From positions 64,001 to 95,671 of the forward strand of contig CAUYUJ010011558.1 in the NCBI GenBank assembly GCA_963575745.1: DNA of 31,671 nt, read 5' to 3'. The notes under the pieces were generated by a model that was not told the origin of the DNA, searched no databases, and was given only the letters and a program-made list of their open reading frames with translations. Of this stretch, positions 9,377 to 17,374 are shown in pieces. Made by a program: the position numbers and the translations under genes. Every line of letters starts with the position of its first letter. Within the stretch, counting starts at the first letter, position 1. Origin of the DNA: Prorocentrum cordatum. Its lineage: Eukaryota; Sar; Dinophyceae; Prorocentrales; Prorocentraceae.

Positions 9377-10327
9377 GTGCTGGAGGAGATGGCTGTCTCG
9401 GTGCGCACGCAGCGCCAGTACGTCATGGAGCTGCAGGGGTTCGTGGACTTTGCCTACCTGCGGCAGCTGCGCACCACCACGCCCGCGCTCACCGACGCCG
9501 CCCTGGTAGAGAACATGAACCACATGTTCTTCCGGGGCGAGCAGGCGTTCAGGGGCGAGAAGCTCCTCGCCGCGGTGATGGCCCGCTCACCCGAGTTCTC
9601 GAGAGTTGGTATCAGCAAGATGCCAAGAGCCTGGCGTTGCCTGAAGGGATGGAGGCGCCTGACTCCAGGGCGCTCCCGCAAGCCCGCTCCCCTGCCGGTC
9701 TGGTGTGCCATCGCGGTGGAGTTCGCAAGGCGTGGCATGCTGGCCATGGGGCTCGCCGTGATGATCGGAATCAGCTGTTACCTCAGGCCCTCGGAGCTCC
9801 TCAACCTCACCTCGGACAACCTGGTGGCTCCAGCCTCGCCTGTGTCGCAGTACTGGAGCCTCCTTTTGCATCCTTCGGAGGGGGAGAAAATGAGCAAGAC
9901 GGGGGATGCGGACGACTCGCTGATCATCGACTCAGCCTACATGCTGCCGTGGGTGCACGACTTCCTCCAGGCCTTGAAGGACAAGGGCGGCCGGCTGTGG
10001 TCCTTCGACTATCTTACCTTCTTGGCGGGGTTCAAGACTGTGGGCAAGATGCTGGGCATGCCGCACCTTGTACCCTACCAGATGAGACACTCAGGGCCGT
10101 CGATAGATCGCCTCAAGCCGGACCGCAGCCAGGAGGAGTGTCAGAAGCGCGGAAGGTGGAAGAGCTGGAAAAGCCTCGTTCGCTACGAGAAGAGCGCCCG
10201 CCTCGGAAGCTTCTGGAACGAGCTTCCTGCCGACGTACAGGCGCACATGCGCCTGTGCGAGGACCAGCTCGTCGAGTTCCTCTGGTCGCCCGAGCGTGCC
10301 CCAAAGCCACCGCCCGTCCGCGGCTAG
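9377..10327 (+). CDS. Tyrosine recombinase (phage-integrase fold) of a mobile element, 5' end missing
   Basis: The frame is open from the gap edge for 316 codons to TAG at 10325-10327. The N-terminal part (VSVRTQRQYVMELQGFVDF, about residues 7-25) looks like the SAM-like core-binding domain. The catalytic domain follows: ISCYLRPSELLNLT carries the first Arg, SKTG and neighbouring strands come next, YQMRHSGPSIDRL corresponds to the H-x-x-R box with its Arg replaced or displaced, KRGRWKS precedes the C-terminal helix and LVRYEK holds the probable nucleophile Tyr. Such enzymes cut and rejoin DNA during integration of DIRS-like or Crypton-like elements. The protein is intact over the part seen. 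The next domain lies directly downstream in the -1 frame. Family-level assignment (DIRS, Crypton or a dinoflagellate-specific group) is open. Confidence 0.75.
   Translation: MLEEMAVSVRTQRQYVMELQGFVDFAYLRQLRTTTPALTDAALVENMNHMFFRGEQAFRGEKLLAAVMARSPEFSRVGISKMPRAWRCLKGWRRLTPGRSRKPAPLPVWCAIAVEFARRGMLAMGLAVMIGISCYLRPSELLNLTSDNLVAPASPVSQYWSLLLHPSEGEKMSKTGDADDSLIIDSAYMLPWVHDFLQALKDKGGRLWSFDYLTFLAGFKTVGKMLGMPHLVPYQMRHSGPSIDRLKPDRSQEECQKRGRWKSWKSLVRYEKSARLGSFWNELPADVQAHMRLCEDQLVEFLWSPERAPKPPPVRG
10300..10306 (+). promoter_or_regulatory. Candidate -1 frameshift heptamer (C CCA AAG)
   Basis: In the recombinase frame the codons read GCC CCA AAG, so CCCAAAG fits X-XXY-YYZ in phase. A -1 slip here leads, without a stop, straight into the methyltransferase-like reading (ATARPRLARDGTYMADLFSG). 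Z = G is not the best choice in known eukaryotic sites and I see no strong stem just downstream, so a simple indel is equally possible. Confidence 0.3.
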
Positions 10328-11097
10328 CCAGGGATGGCACCTACATGGCCGACCTGTTCTCCGGCTCGGGCAAGGTTGCTCGAGCGGTGATGCAACTGGG
10401 GTTCTCCGCCAAGGCCTGGGACATCATCCACGGCCCCAACCATGACATCACCGACCCGGGTGTGCTTAGGCTGCCGCTCTCGGACATCCGTGGCGGCAAA
10501 ATCTTCGCCGCCATGATTGCCCTCCCGTGCGCCTCGCTGACTATCGCTCGAGATAGGACCTTTCAGATACGTTCACGCACTCAACCGTGGGGGACCGACC
10601 TTACTGATGCTACCGATCGTGACCGAGCCTCACTCGAGACTGGTAACAAGATACTTCGGGCTGTACTTCGCATTCTTAGACATCTCAATCGTTATAAGAT
10701 TCCTTGGATACTTGAAAATCCGTCAACGTCCCGCCTGTGGTTCATTCCAGAGATACTTGCTCTGTGCAATCAGGCACGCGCTGACTGGTGACTTACAGAT
10801 TTCTGTCAATGGGGGACGCCGTGGCGAAAAAGGACATGGCTGGTTTGCGGCAACATGGGCCCTGAAGACACTTGCCCCCTGGACAGAGTGTGCAATGGAA
10901 AAGCTGGTATGTGCTCTCGCACTCTCCGCCGTCATATCGAGCTGAGTGGGCGCAATGACCAGAATGTGTTGTGGACCTCTATTGCCCAGCCTTACCCCTC
11001 TCGCCTGGCCACTGCTCTAGGTAAGTCTCTCGCTGCTAAAAAGCACGCCTCCTGCTCGTGCAACTCGGGCGGCCCCGTACGCACTGGGGCCCAATAA
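10307..11097 (+). pseudogene. C5-methyltransferase-like domain fused behind the recombinase (in-frame TGA)
   Basis: In the frame of 10345 the sequence reads MADLFSGSGKVARAV, an AdoMet-binding motif I. IALPCASLT follows, matching the Pro-Cys motif IV of C5 methyltransferases, and WILENPSTSRLW stands where motif VI (ENV) is expected but has ENP. A TGA at 10789-10791 interrupts the frame. The same frame continues with DFCQWGTPWRKRTWLVCGN, HIELSG, WTSIAQPYPSRLA and ends at TAA (11095-11097), so the stop falls inside conserved sequence. The reading can be reached by a -1 slip from the recombinase or by starting at the ATG at 10345. If active it would methylate DNA, perhaps protecting or marking element copies. 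This copy probably makes no full-length domain. Confidence 0.6.
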
Positions 11098-11183
11098 GGC
11101 TCTTGCCTTGCGTGCTTTTGCTTTTCCCCTCCTCTCTTCCCCTCCTTCGCCCATGTGAACCCTTTTCAATTCGGGATGTTTGG

Positions 11184-11292
11184 AATGCTCTGGACGTGTG
11201 ATTCTAACGATCTCACGTCGTCCCAGCTGTGTGTTGTAACCCTGTCAGATAGTAGCAGATCTTCTCCGCTGGAAAAACACGGTCTCATTATG
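11184..11292 (+). repeat. Element direct repeat, copy 1 (B1)
   Basis: A 109-base segment beginning GAATGCTCTGGACGTG and ending GGTCTCATTATG. It recurs at 11451-11561 with one substitution seen early on and one extra A near the end. It begins 87 bases after the stop of the methyltransferase-like frame. Confidence 0.9.
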
Positions 11293-11450
11293 TTAGTGCG
11301 TGCACGGGAATGATGAGAAAGGTTTTTTTTCGGGTGTCGTGTCCAGGCTTGGCCCCCCGCGTTGCTCATCGCAACCGCTCGGGCTCAAGCGTCAAAAGGC
11401 ACCCGCCCTTTCGAACAATGTTTTCCCATCCCTTACTTCAATGCTTTGCA

Positions 11451-11561
11451 GAATGCTCTGGACGTGTGATTCTGACGATCTCACGTCGTCCCAGCTGTGT
11501 GTTGTAACCCTGTCAGATAGTAGCAGATCTTCTCCGCTGGAAAAAACACGGTCTCATTATG
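11451..11561 (+). repeat. Element direct repeat, copy 2 (B2)
   Basis: Nearly identical to 11184-11292. The 158 bases between the copies (11293-11450) are unique in the window. The arrangement recalls the B1-A2-B2 end of elements with split direct repeats. Confidence 0.9.
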
Positions 11562-11622
11562 ATTTGTTACACAAGATTCCCGGGAGTTGGGTTTTCGCAT
11601 GGTTGTTTGTTTCAAAATGTTG

Positions 11623-11782
11623 TTCCCGCTGAAACGTTTGCCTTGTTTTCGGGCTTCCTTTCGTTCCGAATCGTGCTCCCGCTGCAGAGTTGGCCCGATT
11701 TCCGCGCTTCCGCTCGTTCCGAATTCTACTCCCGCTGTAGCTTTGGCCTCATTTCCGCACTTCCACTCGTTCCGAATCGTGC
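11623..11782. repeat. 53-bp tandem repeat, three copies
   Basis: Three consecutive units of 53-54 bases, each starting TTCCCGCTG or CTCCCGCTG and ending CGTTCCGAATCGTGC-like, followed by a partial unit. Confidence 0.85.
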
Positions 11783-11806
11783 TGCCGCGCTGGCGTCAGC
11801 ACTTCC

Positions 11807-12080
11807 AGTGCCATGCCACGGCATGCAATGCAATGCTATGTGGTGTTCCGCTTTGCGTTGCCATGCCTTCAGCTGCAATGTTAGGATATGCAGTGCTTGG
11901 CTGCGCAGTGCCACGCCATGCTATGCCATGCTACGCTTGAGTCTCCAACGCCATGCCATGCCATGTTCTGTTCTCTGCCGCTGTGCGATGCCATTCTTCG
12001 CTTTGGAATGCTTTGTGATGCAATTCTTCACTACGCAACGCCACGCCATGCTATGTCATACTACGTTTTGCCGTGCTGTG
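11807..12080. repeat. Degenerate ATGCC/ATGCT pentanucleotide-like repeats
   Basis: About 270 bases rich in GCCATGC, GCTATGC and CAATGC units. The Cys/His/Met-rich translations are repeat shadows. Confidence 0.8.
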
Positions 12081-12510
12081 CTGCACCCTGCTATGCCGAC
12101 CGTGCGCAGCTAGACAATTGGCAGAACAATATCTAACAAGACCACGCCATGTGTAAGGGCATGGAGTGATTGATATATGGAGGCAGTAAAGAGAAGATGA
12201 ACAGATTTGCAGATATTGAACGCACAAGAATAAAGAAATGCGCAACATAGCTGTACCCCTTCACCTCCCAGCATTACTCCCACCTTCCCACCGTTCCCAC
12301 CGGCCCCTCGGCATCGATTGCGTACACGGCGACGATGCCCGAAATGGCCTATCCTCGACTTGGACCTTACCACCTCCACGACTGAGGCGCAACGCTCAGC
12401 ATGAGATCGCGCGCACGGTGGCTGCGCCGCTGCCTTGCTAACGCACCGGGCCGCCCTCTGCGTCCGCCGCGCCCGCGGCTGTCGAAAAGGCAGCCCGCCG
12501 CAGGCACACC
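12081..12510. other. No gene recognised
   Basis: Partly AT-richer sequence (12130-12250), then GC-rich DNA. Nothing identifiable as a gene or repeat. Confidence 0.4.
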
Positions 12511-12576
12511 CGCTGCCACCGCAGATCGCCCGCCACCGGGACACGATACGGCTGACTCTGGGACCTGGGTGCCACT
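12511..12576 (+). repeat. 66-bp direct repeat, copy 1
   Basis: Begins CGCTGCCACCGCAGATCGCC and ends GGGTGCCACT. It recurs with few changes at 12682-12747. Confidence 0.9.
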
Positions 12577-12577
12577 T

Positions 12578-12672
12578 TCGAGGGATCGAGACGTTGACAT
12601 CTCTTTCTTGGGCGGAAGGCGGCGGAAGGCCAGCGGAAGCCGGCGGAAGTAAAACGGTGGCGGGTCCGCCGG
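12578..12672 (+). repeat. GGCGGAAG-containing repeat, copy 1
   Basis: Begins TCGAGGGATCGAGAC, contains GCGGAAGGCGGCGGAAGGCC and ends GGGTCCGCCGG. A close copy lies at 13377-13475. The inner GGCGGAA units are themselves a short tandem array. Confidence 0.9.
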
Positions 12673-12681
12673 CACAACCCT

Positions 12682-12747
12682 CGCTGCCACCGCAGATCGC
12701 CCGCCACCGGGACCCGATACGGCTCACCCTGGGATCTGGGTGCCACT
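12682..12747 (+). repeat. 66-bp direct repeat, copy 2
   Basis: Copy of 12511-12576 with a few substitutions. The two copies flank the first GGCGGAAG repeat. Confidence 0.9.
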
Positions 12748-13376
12748 CTCAAAGCCCGGGGCCACATGACCCAGCGAAAGCGCCCAGTGGGCGTCTTCGC
12801 TCGCTTGGTCTCGTGGCCGCCGGGCCCCGCACTGGTCGATCCGGCTCGCGAGAGAGAGAGAGAGATGCCGCAGAAAAGGCCGAACAGTTCCTCAGATCTC
12901 AGGGACCGTCGGCTTCGTCGTCGGTGGCTCGCCTGGCTCAGGCTTCGGGTCTGGCCTCGTGCTCTCCAGGGGTTGCCTCGAAGGCCTACGGCCTCGTCCT
13001 TCTCGTTCCTCCTCTCTCATGGCAGGCCCGTCTCGTGTCGACTCGGTGGCGACCCAAGCGCGGGCGCTCAAGGGGGACCATTGACGAGTGGCCCGGAATC
13101 GGCCGATATCGAACGAACTGCACAGTCGGAAAGCCGCGATCGTTCACGCTCGAAGCATCCAGCTGGTGCGAGAAACCAGCGTGCAAGTCGTCACGGCGCG
13201 GACCCGCCGTGTCCGCGGGCGCATGGCGGCCGCACGGCCCAGGACGCTGTTGGTCGCCGTGTTTGAGGAGGCGCGCTGATTTCGGCCAGACCTGGAACCC
13301 GGCGCCGCCGCCCGCGTTGAACCTTTCCGCGCGCGCATATCTAGCCACGTGGAGCGTTACAGAAAGGGTCTCGCCT
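12748..13376. other. GC-rich sequence, no gene recognised
   Basis: Long open frames exist in several phases but change with GC content and match nothing I know. A short (GA)n lies at 12850-12866. Confidence 0.4.
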
Positions 13377-13475
13377 TCGAGGGATCGAGACATTGACATT
13401 TTTTCCTTGGGCGGAAGGCGGCGGAAGGCCAGCGGAAGCCGGCGGAAGTAAACCGGTGGCGGGCGGGTCCGCCGG
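13377..13475 (+). repeat. GGCGGAAG-containing repeat, copy 2
   Basis: Second copy of the 12578-12672 repeat, with C/T changes near the start and a longer GGCGGGTCC end. Confidence 0.9.
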
Positions 13476-14007
13476 CGGAAGCCGGCGGAAGGCTCTGTCG
13501 GGCTCGGAAGGGGCATGCTGTTTACGTATCAGGTCCATCCGCGGTGGGCGCTGGGCGACGCTGCGTGTTACACACCAGACTGGCGTGTCCACACAGCTGG
13601 CGACCTCATTGTGGAAGGAGTCTGTTTGGTCTGGGAAGCAATTTCGGTGTCCCCACCACCATCTAAGAAGGCTTCACAATTGATTGCTCCCAGAGAGCAG
13701 TAGCTTTCGGAAAACCAATTAACTTGCTCCCATCTCCTTCTTTGGAAAAAACGTGCATGTTTATACTCCAGATTTCCTTCAATACAAAAGGGCACGGGGT
13801 GTCTGGACCTCAAGACAAAGCCCAGTTCCAGACATCCCCCCCGGGGGAACCCTCCAAAACATCGTCCCCAGGCCCTATGGCGCGCCTCCAAGATAGTCTT
13901 GAACCCCCGAAAAGACTCCCCCCCGAAATGAGACCCCCCTCCCTTTATTACGAAATCTGGAGTAGCATGTCGGCTCTTCGTGCCTTCTCAGCGTCCAAGA
14001 CGGCCGA
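13476..14007. other. No gene recognised
   Basis: Moderate-GC unique DNA. An open frame of 62 codons from about 13515 resembles nothing I know. Confidence 0.4.
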
Positions 14008-14365
14008 CACCGCAGGCGATCCCTGCCACTGGGGCCTTCGGTGGAGTCCCATTGGGGCCATGAAACGTGCAATGAGAGTGTCGAAACGGAGGCGGGTACC
14101 GCAGGCGAGCCTTGCCATTGGGGGGCTTCGGTAGAGCTCGCTGTGGGGCCACGAAGCGAGTGAGGGGTGTGCCGAAATGGAGGCGGGTCGCGCATGCGAG
14201 CCCCGCCGGTGGCGCCTCAGTTGTGGCTCCTTGTGGGGCCACGAAACGTGTGAGGGGTCTGCCGAAGGGGAGGCGGGTATCGCATGCGAGCCCTGCCACT
14301 GGGGCCCTCGGCGGAGATCCCTGTGGGGCCACGAAGCGTTTGAGGGGTGTGCCGACATCGGCATT
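14008..14365 (-). repeat. 90-bp tandem repeat family, four units
   Basis: Units spaced about 90 bases apart share TGTGGGGCCACGAAGCG (near 14055, 14144, 14234, 14324) and a GCGAGCCCTGCCACTGGGGC block. The reverse complement of the unit matches the array at 18680-19262, hence the minus orientation here. The Pro/Arg-rich minus-strand frames through it are repeat shadows. Confidence 0.85.
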
Positions 14366-15149
14366 CGGAGGGCAGAGGACGGAGGTGGGGGAGGAGGGGG
14401 AGGCGGGAGGAGTACGCTGGGCGCCTCCTCTTCAGAACGAGGACCCGACAAAGGATTGTCGGGACAAATCAGCGTGCCCGATGTCTGGGAAGAGATTCTC
14501 TGCCCCCAGCTTCTTTCCCTTCCCTTGGAATTCAAAGAGCGCCGCCAAGCCTGCCATAACATCCGGCGGGTGTTTGCCGTGTGGCCCCCTTTGCCATCTT
14601 CCTTCTTGCAGCCGGCGGCAGCAGACGGGAAGGAGGGATGGGGGAACGAGGGAGGTTGGAGGTGGGAGGGGAGAGGGGAGATGCAGGAGCTAGGAGCCCA
14701 GAGATCCGATGGCTTTCTCTCTGCGCGGGGTCCCCGGGAGCCCCGACTCTTTCCCCAGGGCCAGTGTTTCATCCGGATCTGTTGTTCGACGATCCCCACA
14801 GGCGGAAAGCGGCGCAACGTTGCCGTACTGCTTTCCCAACACGCTGGAGGTCTGGTAGCAAGCGGTGGGAGGACTCCACCGCCACTTCTCCCGGACCAGC
14901 CTCGGGAGCGACGAGGCTCGACGCGTCCGGACGACCGCCCCTCCCTCCTCGCCCTCGCCCTTCGCCTTCGCCCGCGCGCCCCGCAAGCCCGAGCAGCCCA
15001 CGCCGCACTGAACCCAGTGGCCGCCCACCCCAGACCCCCGACGTCATGAATTCGCCACGGCGTGGACCCCCAGCGGTCTGGACCCACTGCCCAGGACCGG
15101 TTTTGCATCCCGAGTCGTTTTTCAGTCGGCGGCGCGCAGACGGGGGTGT
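14366..15149. other. GC-rich sequence, no gene recognised
   Basis: G-rich tracts near 14380-14415 and 14630-14690. Open frames on both strands reach 290 codons, but none shows a recognisable domain and they overlap one another. Confidence 0.4.
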
Positions 15150-15260
15150 GGGGAAGGGGCAGGGCTTCTCAGGAGCACCCCTGCTTCTTTGGAGGCGCGG
15201 GCCTTGTCCATAGATGTGCTTCCCAGAGGCCCTCCCCCCCTTCGTGCGCGCCGCCAAGTC
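15150..15260 (+). repeat. About 110-bp dispersed repeat, copy 1
   Basis: Shares GGCTTCTCAGGAGCACCCCT and a later GTGCGCGCCGCCAA with the segment at 15610-15712, about 455 bases away. Confidence 0.65.
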
Positions 15261-15391
15261 ACTGCCCCGAGGCCCAGCAGGGGCTCCCCGAGGCCGAAGA
15301 TGGCGAACAAAAGAAACCCGCCGTGCTTCCCTCATGACTCGAGGGGCGTCTGGGCCCGCCGCTCGCTCCACAGAGAGCCGATCGCCGAGCC

Positions 15392-15658
15392 ATGGCCCTT
15401 GCCCGGGCCGCCTGCGCCGCCGCCGCGTGCCTGCTGGCCTCCGGGGGCCTCGCTGCCTGCTTCGCCGCCGCCCCCGCCGCCCGCGCCGCGGCGTGGCGCG
15501 GCGCGCCCCCCGCCGCGGCGGGCGCCGGCGCCGCCCCCGGCGGCGCCGGGGGCTTCGGCGCCTCGCGCGGCGCCGTGGCGGCAGGCCTTCTCGGCCACGC
15601 GCAGGGGGGGCGAGCACGGAGAGGGGGGGAGGCTTCTGAGAAGCGCCCCTGCTTCTGA
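15392..15658 (+). CDS. Candidate first exon: signal-peptide-like, Ala-rich N-terminus
   Basis: The frame opens at the ATG at 15392 with MALARAACAAAACLLASGG, a positively charged start followed by a hydrophobic stretch. CFAAAP and an Arg/Ala/Gly-rich, acid-poor region come next. That is the layout of a signal peptide followed by a plastid transit peptide in peridinin dinoflagellates. From about residue 70 the frame enters copy 2 of a flanking repeat and stops at 15656-15658, so a real protein would have to splice out near 15600 (a GC donor at GCAGGGG is possible). The region is about 80% GC and any frame would be Ala-rich, so composition alone could explain it. Treat as a hint. Confidence 0.25.
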   Translation: MALARAACAAAACLLASGGLAACFAAAPAARAAAWRGAPPAAAGAGAAPGGAGGFGASRGAVAAGLLGHAQGGRARRGGEASEKRPCF

Positions 15659-15712
15659 GGAGCCTGGCGCCCTCCCCCTGCCCCCTGGTGCCCTGGTGCG
15701 CGCCGCCAACCT
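15610..15712 (+). repeat. About 110-bp dispersed repeat, copy 2
   Basis: Diverged copy of 15150-15260: GGCTTCTGAGAAGCGCCCCT and GTGCGCGCCGCCAA are shared. It overlaps the end of the Ala-rich frame. Confidence 0.65.
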
Positions 15713-15838
15713 TCGGAGGAGGAGGAATCAGGAGGGGAGCCGTTGCATTTTTCTGCAACGCTGGATCTCAGGGAAGCGGGGAGGCGCCGTGGCGGCAGGC
15801 CCTTGATTCCCAGGAGCATGCGGGAGCAGATGGGACGT

Positions 15839-15945
15839 GGAGGGGAAGACGAACATCAAAAAAACATTGGAACATGTGGGGGTTCCTGTGTACATTTATC
15901 TGTGTGTCTCTGGGTTCCTTCAGGGAAGAGGGCTGCCGATGCTGC
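15839..15945 (+). repeat. About 105-bp dispersed repeat ending in a splice-acceptor-like site, copy 1
   Basis: Shares GGGGAAGACGAACATC, AAACATTG, a T-rich TTTATCTGTGTGTCTCTGGG tract and CCTTCAG with 16520-16625. Confidence 0.7.
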
Positions 15946-16292
15946 TGCTCGTCCCGGAGGGCCTGGCCTCTCCTCGCCGCCACGGCCAGATGCCCTCGCC
16001 CTCGTCGTCGCCATTCTGGGCCTCCTTGCCCTGCCCTCGTCTCCTTGCCTTTCGACTCCCCTCGCCGCCCTTGCCTCGTGCTCGCCGTTTTCGGCCTCCC
16101 GGGGGGCCCTGGCCGCCACGGCCTCGGGAGGTCGGACGGGGCTAGGACGAGGATATATCCATTCAGGAGCGTTCTGGAGCGCTCTCAGAGCGTTCCAGAT
16201 CGCTCCGAGAAGGCCGCGACGCCCGAGACGTCCTCCAGAGCCTCTGGATCTCAAAGGTTCTCGAGTTTTCCTCACCCAGTTTTATCTTCGTC
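15946..16292. other. GC-rich, no gene recognised
   Basis: Contains short GAGCG/GCGCTC imperfect inverted repeats at 16160-16205. No supported gene. Confidence 0.4.
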
Positions 16293-16463
16293 ATGGCTTC
16301 GTCTCAGGAGGGGTCCGCGGAGCAGCGGTATCTGTGCCTCTGCGGCGCCCTAGGCCTGGCGGTGGGCGCGCACCTGGGGCTGGCGCTGGCGCTCTTCTCG
16401 CGGACGCCGGGCGGGATGGCGCGCGAGAGTGTCTCAGATCGGCCGCACGTAAATCAGGAATGA
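16293..16463 (+). CDS. Small open frame with one membrane-spanning segment (possible exon)
   Basis: An ATG at 16293 starts a 56-codon frame: a polar N-terminus (MASSQEGSAEQR), a hydrophobic stretch of about 22 residues (LCLCGALGLAVGAHLGLALA), then polar residues and TGA at 16461-16463. An acceptor-like CTCACCCAG lies 22 bases upstream of the ATG, and a possible GT donor (CGCACGTAAAT) lies near 16450, so it could be one exon of a larger gene. I recognise no family, and chance is a fair alternative in this GC-rich DNA. Confidence 0.2.
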   Translation: MASSQEGSAEQRYLCLCGALGLAVGAHLGLALALFSRTPGGMARESVSDRPHVNQE

Positions 16464-16519
16464 AAAACAGACTCAACGAACCGTCGATTCCCCCAGCATG
16501 TTCGAAACTACTGGAAGCG

Positions 16520-16625
16520 AAGGGGAAAACGGAACATCCAGAAAACATTGAAAACATTGAGAATCTTGTGATTCGTGTTTACTTCTTTATGTGTCCCTGG
16601 GCCCCTTCAGTAAGAGTGCCCCTTT
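16520..16625 (+). repeat. About 105-bp dispersed repeat, copy 2
   Basis: Diverged copy of 15839-15945: GGGGAAAACGGAACATCC, AAAACATTG, TTTATGTGTCCCTGGG and CCTTCAG in the same order. Confidence 0.7.
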
Positions 16626-16681
16626 GCCAGAGTGACCTCTGTTGCAGACCCACAGGGGTCCCCCGATCGCCGAGTTCGAAA

Positions 16682-16859
16682 AGCAAAAAGCGGCATAAAC
16701 ATGAATGTTGGGAGCTCCTCACGGATTTCTTGGACTGGCGCTGGGCCCCCCCTGGCGGCGTCACAAGCGCGCTCCGCGCGCCAGGGAGGGTGGCCTTGCG
16801 CCGATGCAAGACATGCGCGCGGACCTCCGAAAGCTTTCGTTTATGTGATTGTTTGTTCC
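16682..16859. mobile_element. Foldback (MITE-like) repeat, copy 2
   Basis: Shares with copy 1 (6434-6609) a run of 21 identical bases that includes GCATAAACATGAA, then ACGGATTTCT and GGCGCTGGGCCCC at the same spacing. The right end (CGTTTATGTGAT near 16839-16850) is the inverted counterpart, and the centre (CCCTGGCG...CGCCAGGG) also pairs. It is a diverged member of the same foldback family. Confidence 0.7.
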
Positions 16860-17075
16860 CCGAAGGGTTCCCCGAACGCCGAATGCGATGCGACATCGGT
16901 GTCCAGCGCGCTCGGGTTTGGCAACCCCGCGCTTCCCGAGGCCGCGCACCAGAGTCCACTCTTGCCCCGGCTGCCCAGGGTCACTCTTTGCGTGTACGGT
17001 CGATTCGCGTCGTGTCGACCAGCGTTTTCACCCGGCCGCCGCGAGCGTGTTCCACCGCTGCTGGCGGAAACCGGG
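16860..17075. other. Unique sequence, no gene recognised
   Basis: Nothing identifiable between the foldback element and the inverted array. Confidence 0.4.
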
Positions 17076-17345
17076 GGGGGTCACTGGGGGTTCCTAACCC
17101 GTCCTCCTGGGCCCCCCCCGCCGTTCCCCTCGGAAACCCGGGGGGGTCACTACCGGTTCGAACCCCTCCCCCCCCAGTCCATAATGAAAAGGGGGGGGGT
17201 CACTACTGGTTCGAGCCCCCCTGCCCCCCCCCCCCCTCGAAAAACTGAGAGGGGTCACTACTGGTTCGAACCCCTGCCCCCCCCCCCCTTCGAAAACCGT
17301 GGGGGGTCACTACCGGTTCGAATCCCCCCCCCCCTCGCCGCTGGC
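17076..17345 (+). repeat. Left arm of inverted structure: units with GGTTCGAACCCC
   Basis: Four units about 53 bases apart contain GGGTCACTACYGGTTCGAACCCC (B-box-like cores at 17155, 17208, 17263, 17315), separated by C runs and CGAAAACCG. The reverse complement recurs at 17965-18400. Confidence 0.85.
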
Positions 17346-17374
17346 AACCGATTCCCGCTCCTCGAGACAGTTGG

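Noticed and set aside
10113-10340. Minus-strand frame opposite the recombinase
   Set aside because: Shadow of the well-supported plus-strand recombinase.
14769-15758. 329-codon minus-strand Arg-rich frame
   Set aside because: High GC explains the open frame; no domain, and it overlaps several equally open frames.
17155-17327. tRNA genes at GGTTCGAACCCC
   Set aside because: No acceptor, D or anticodon arm can be formed around any copy.
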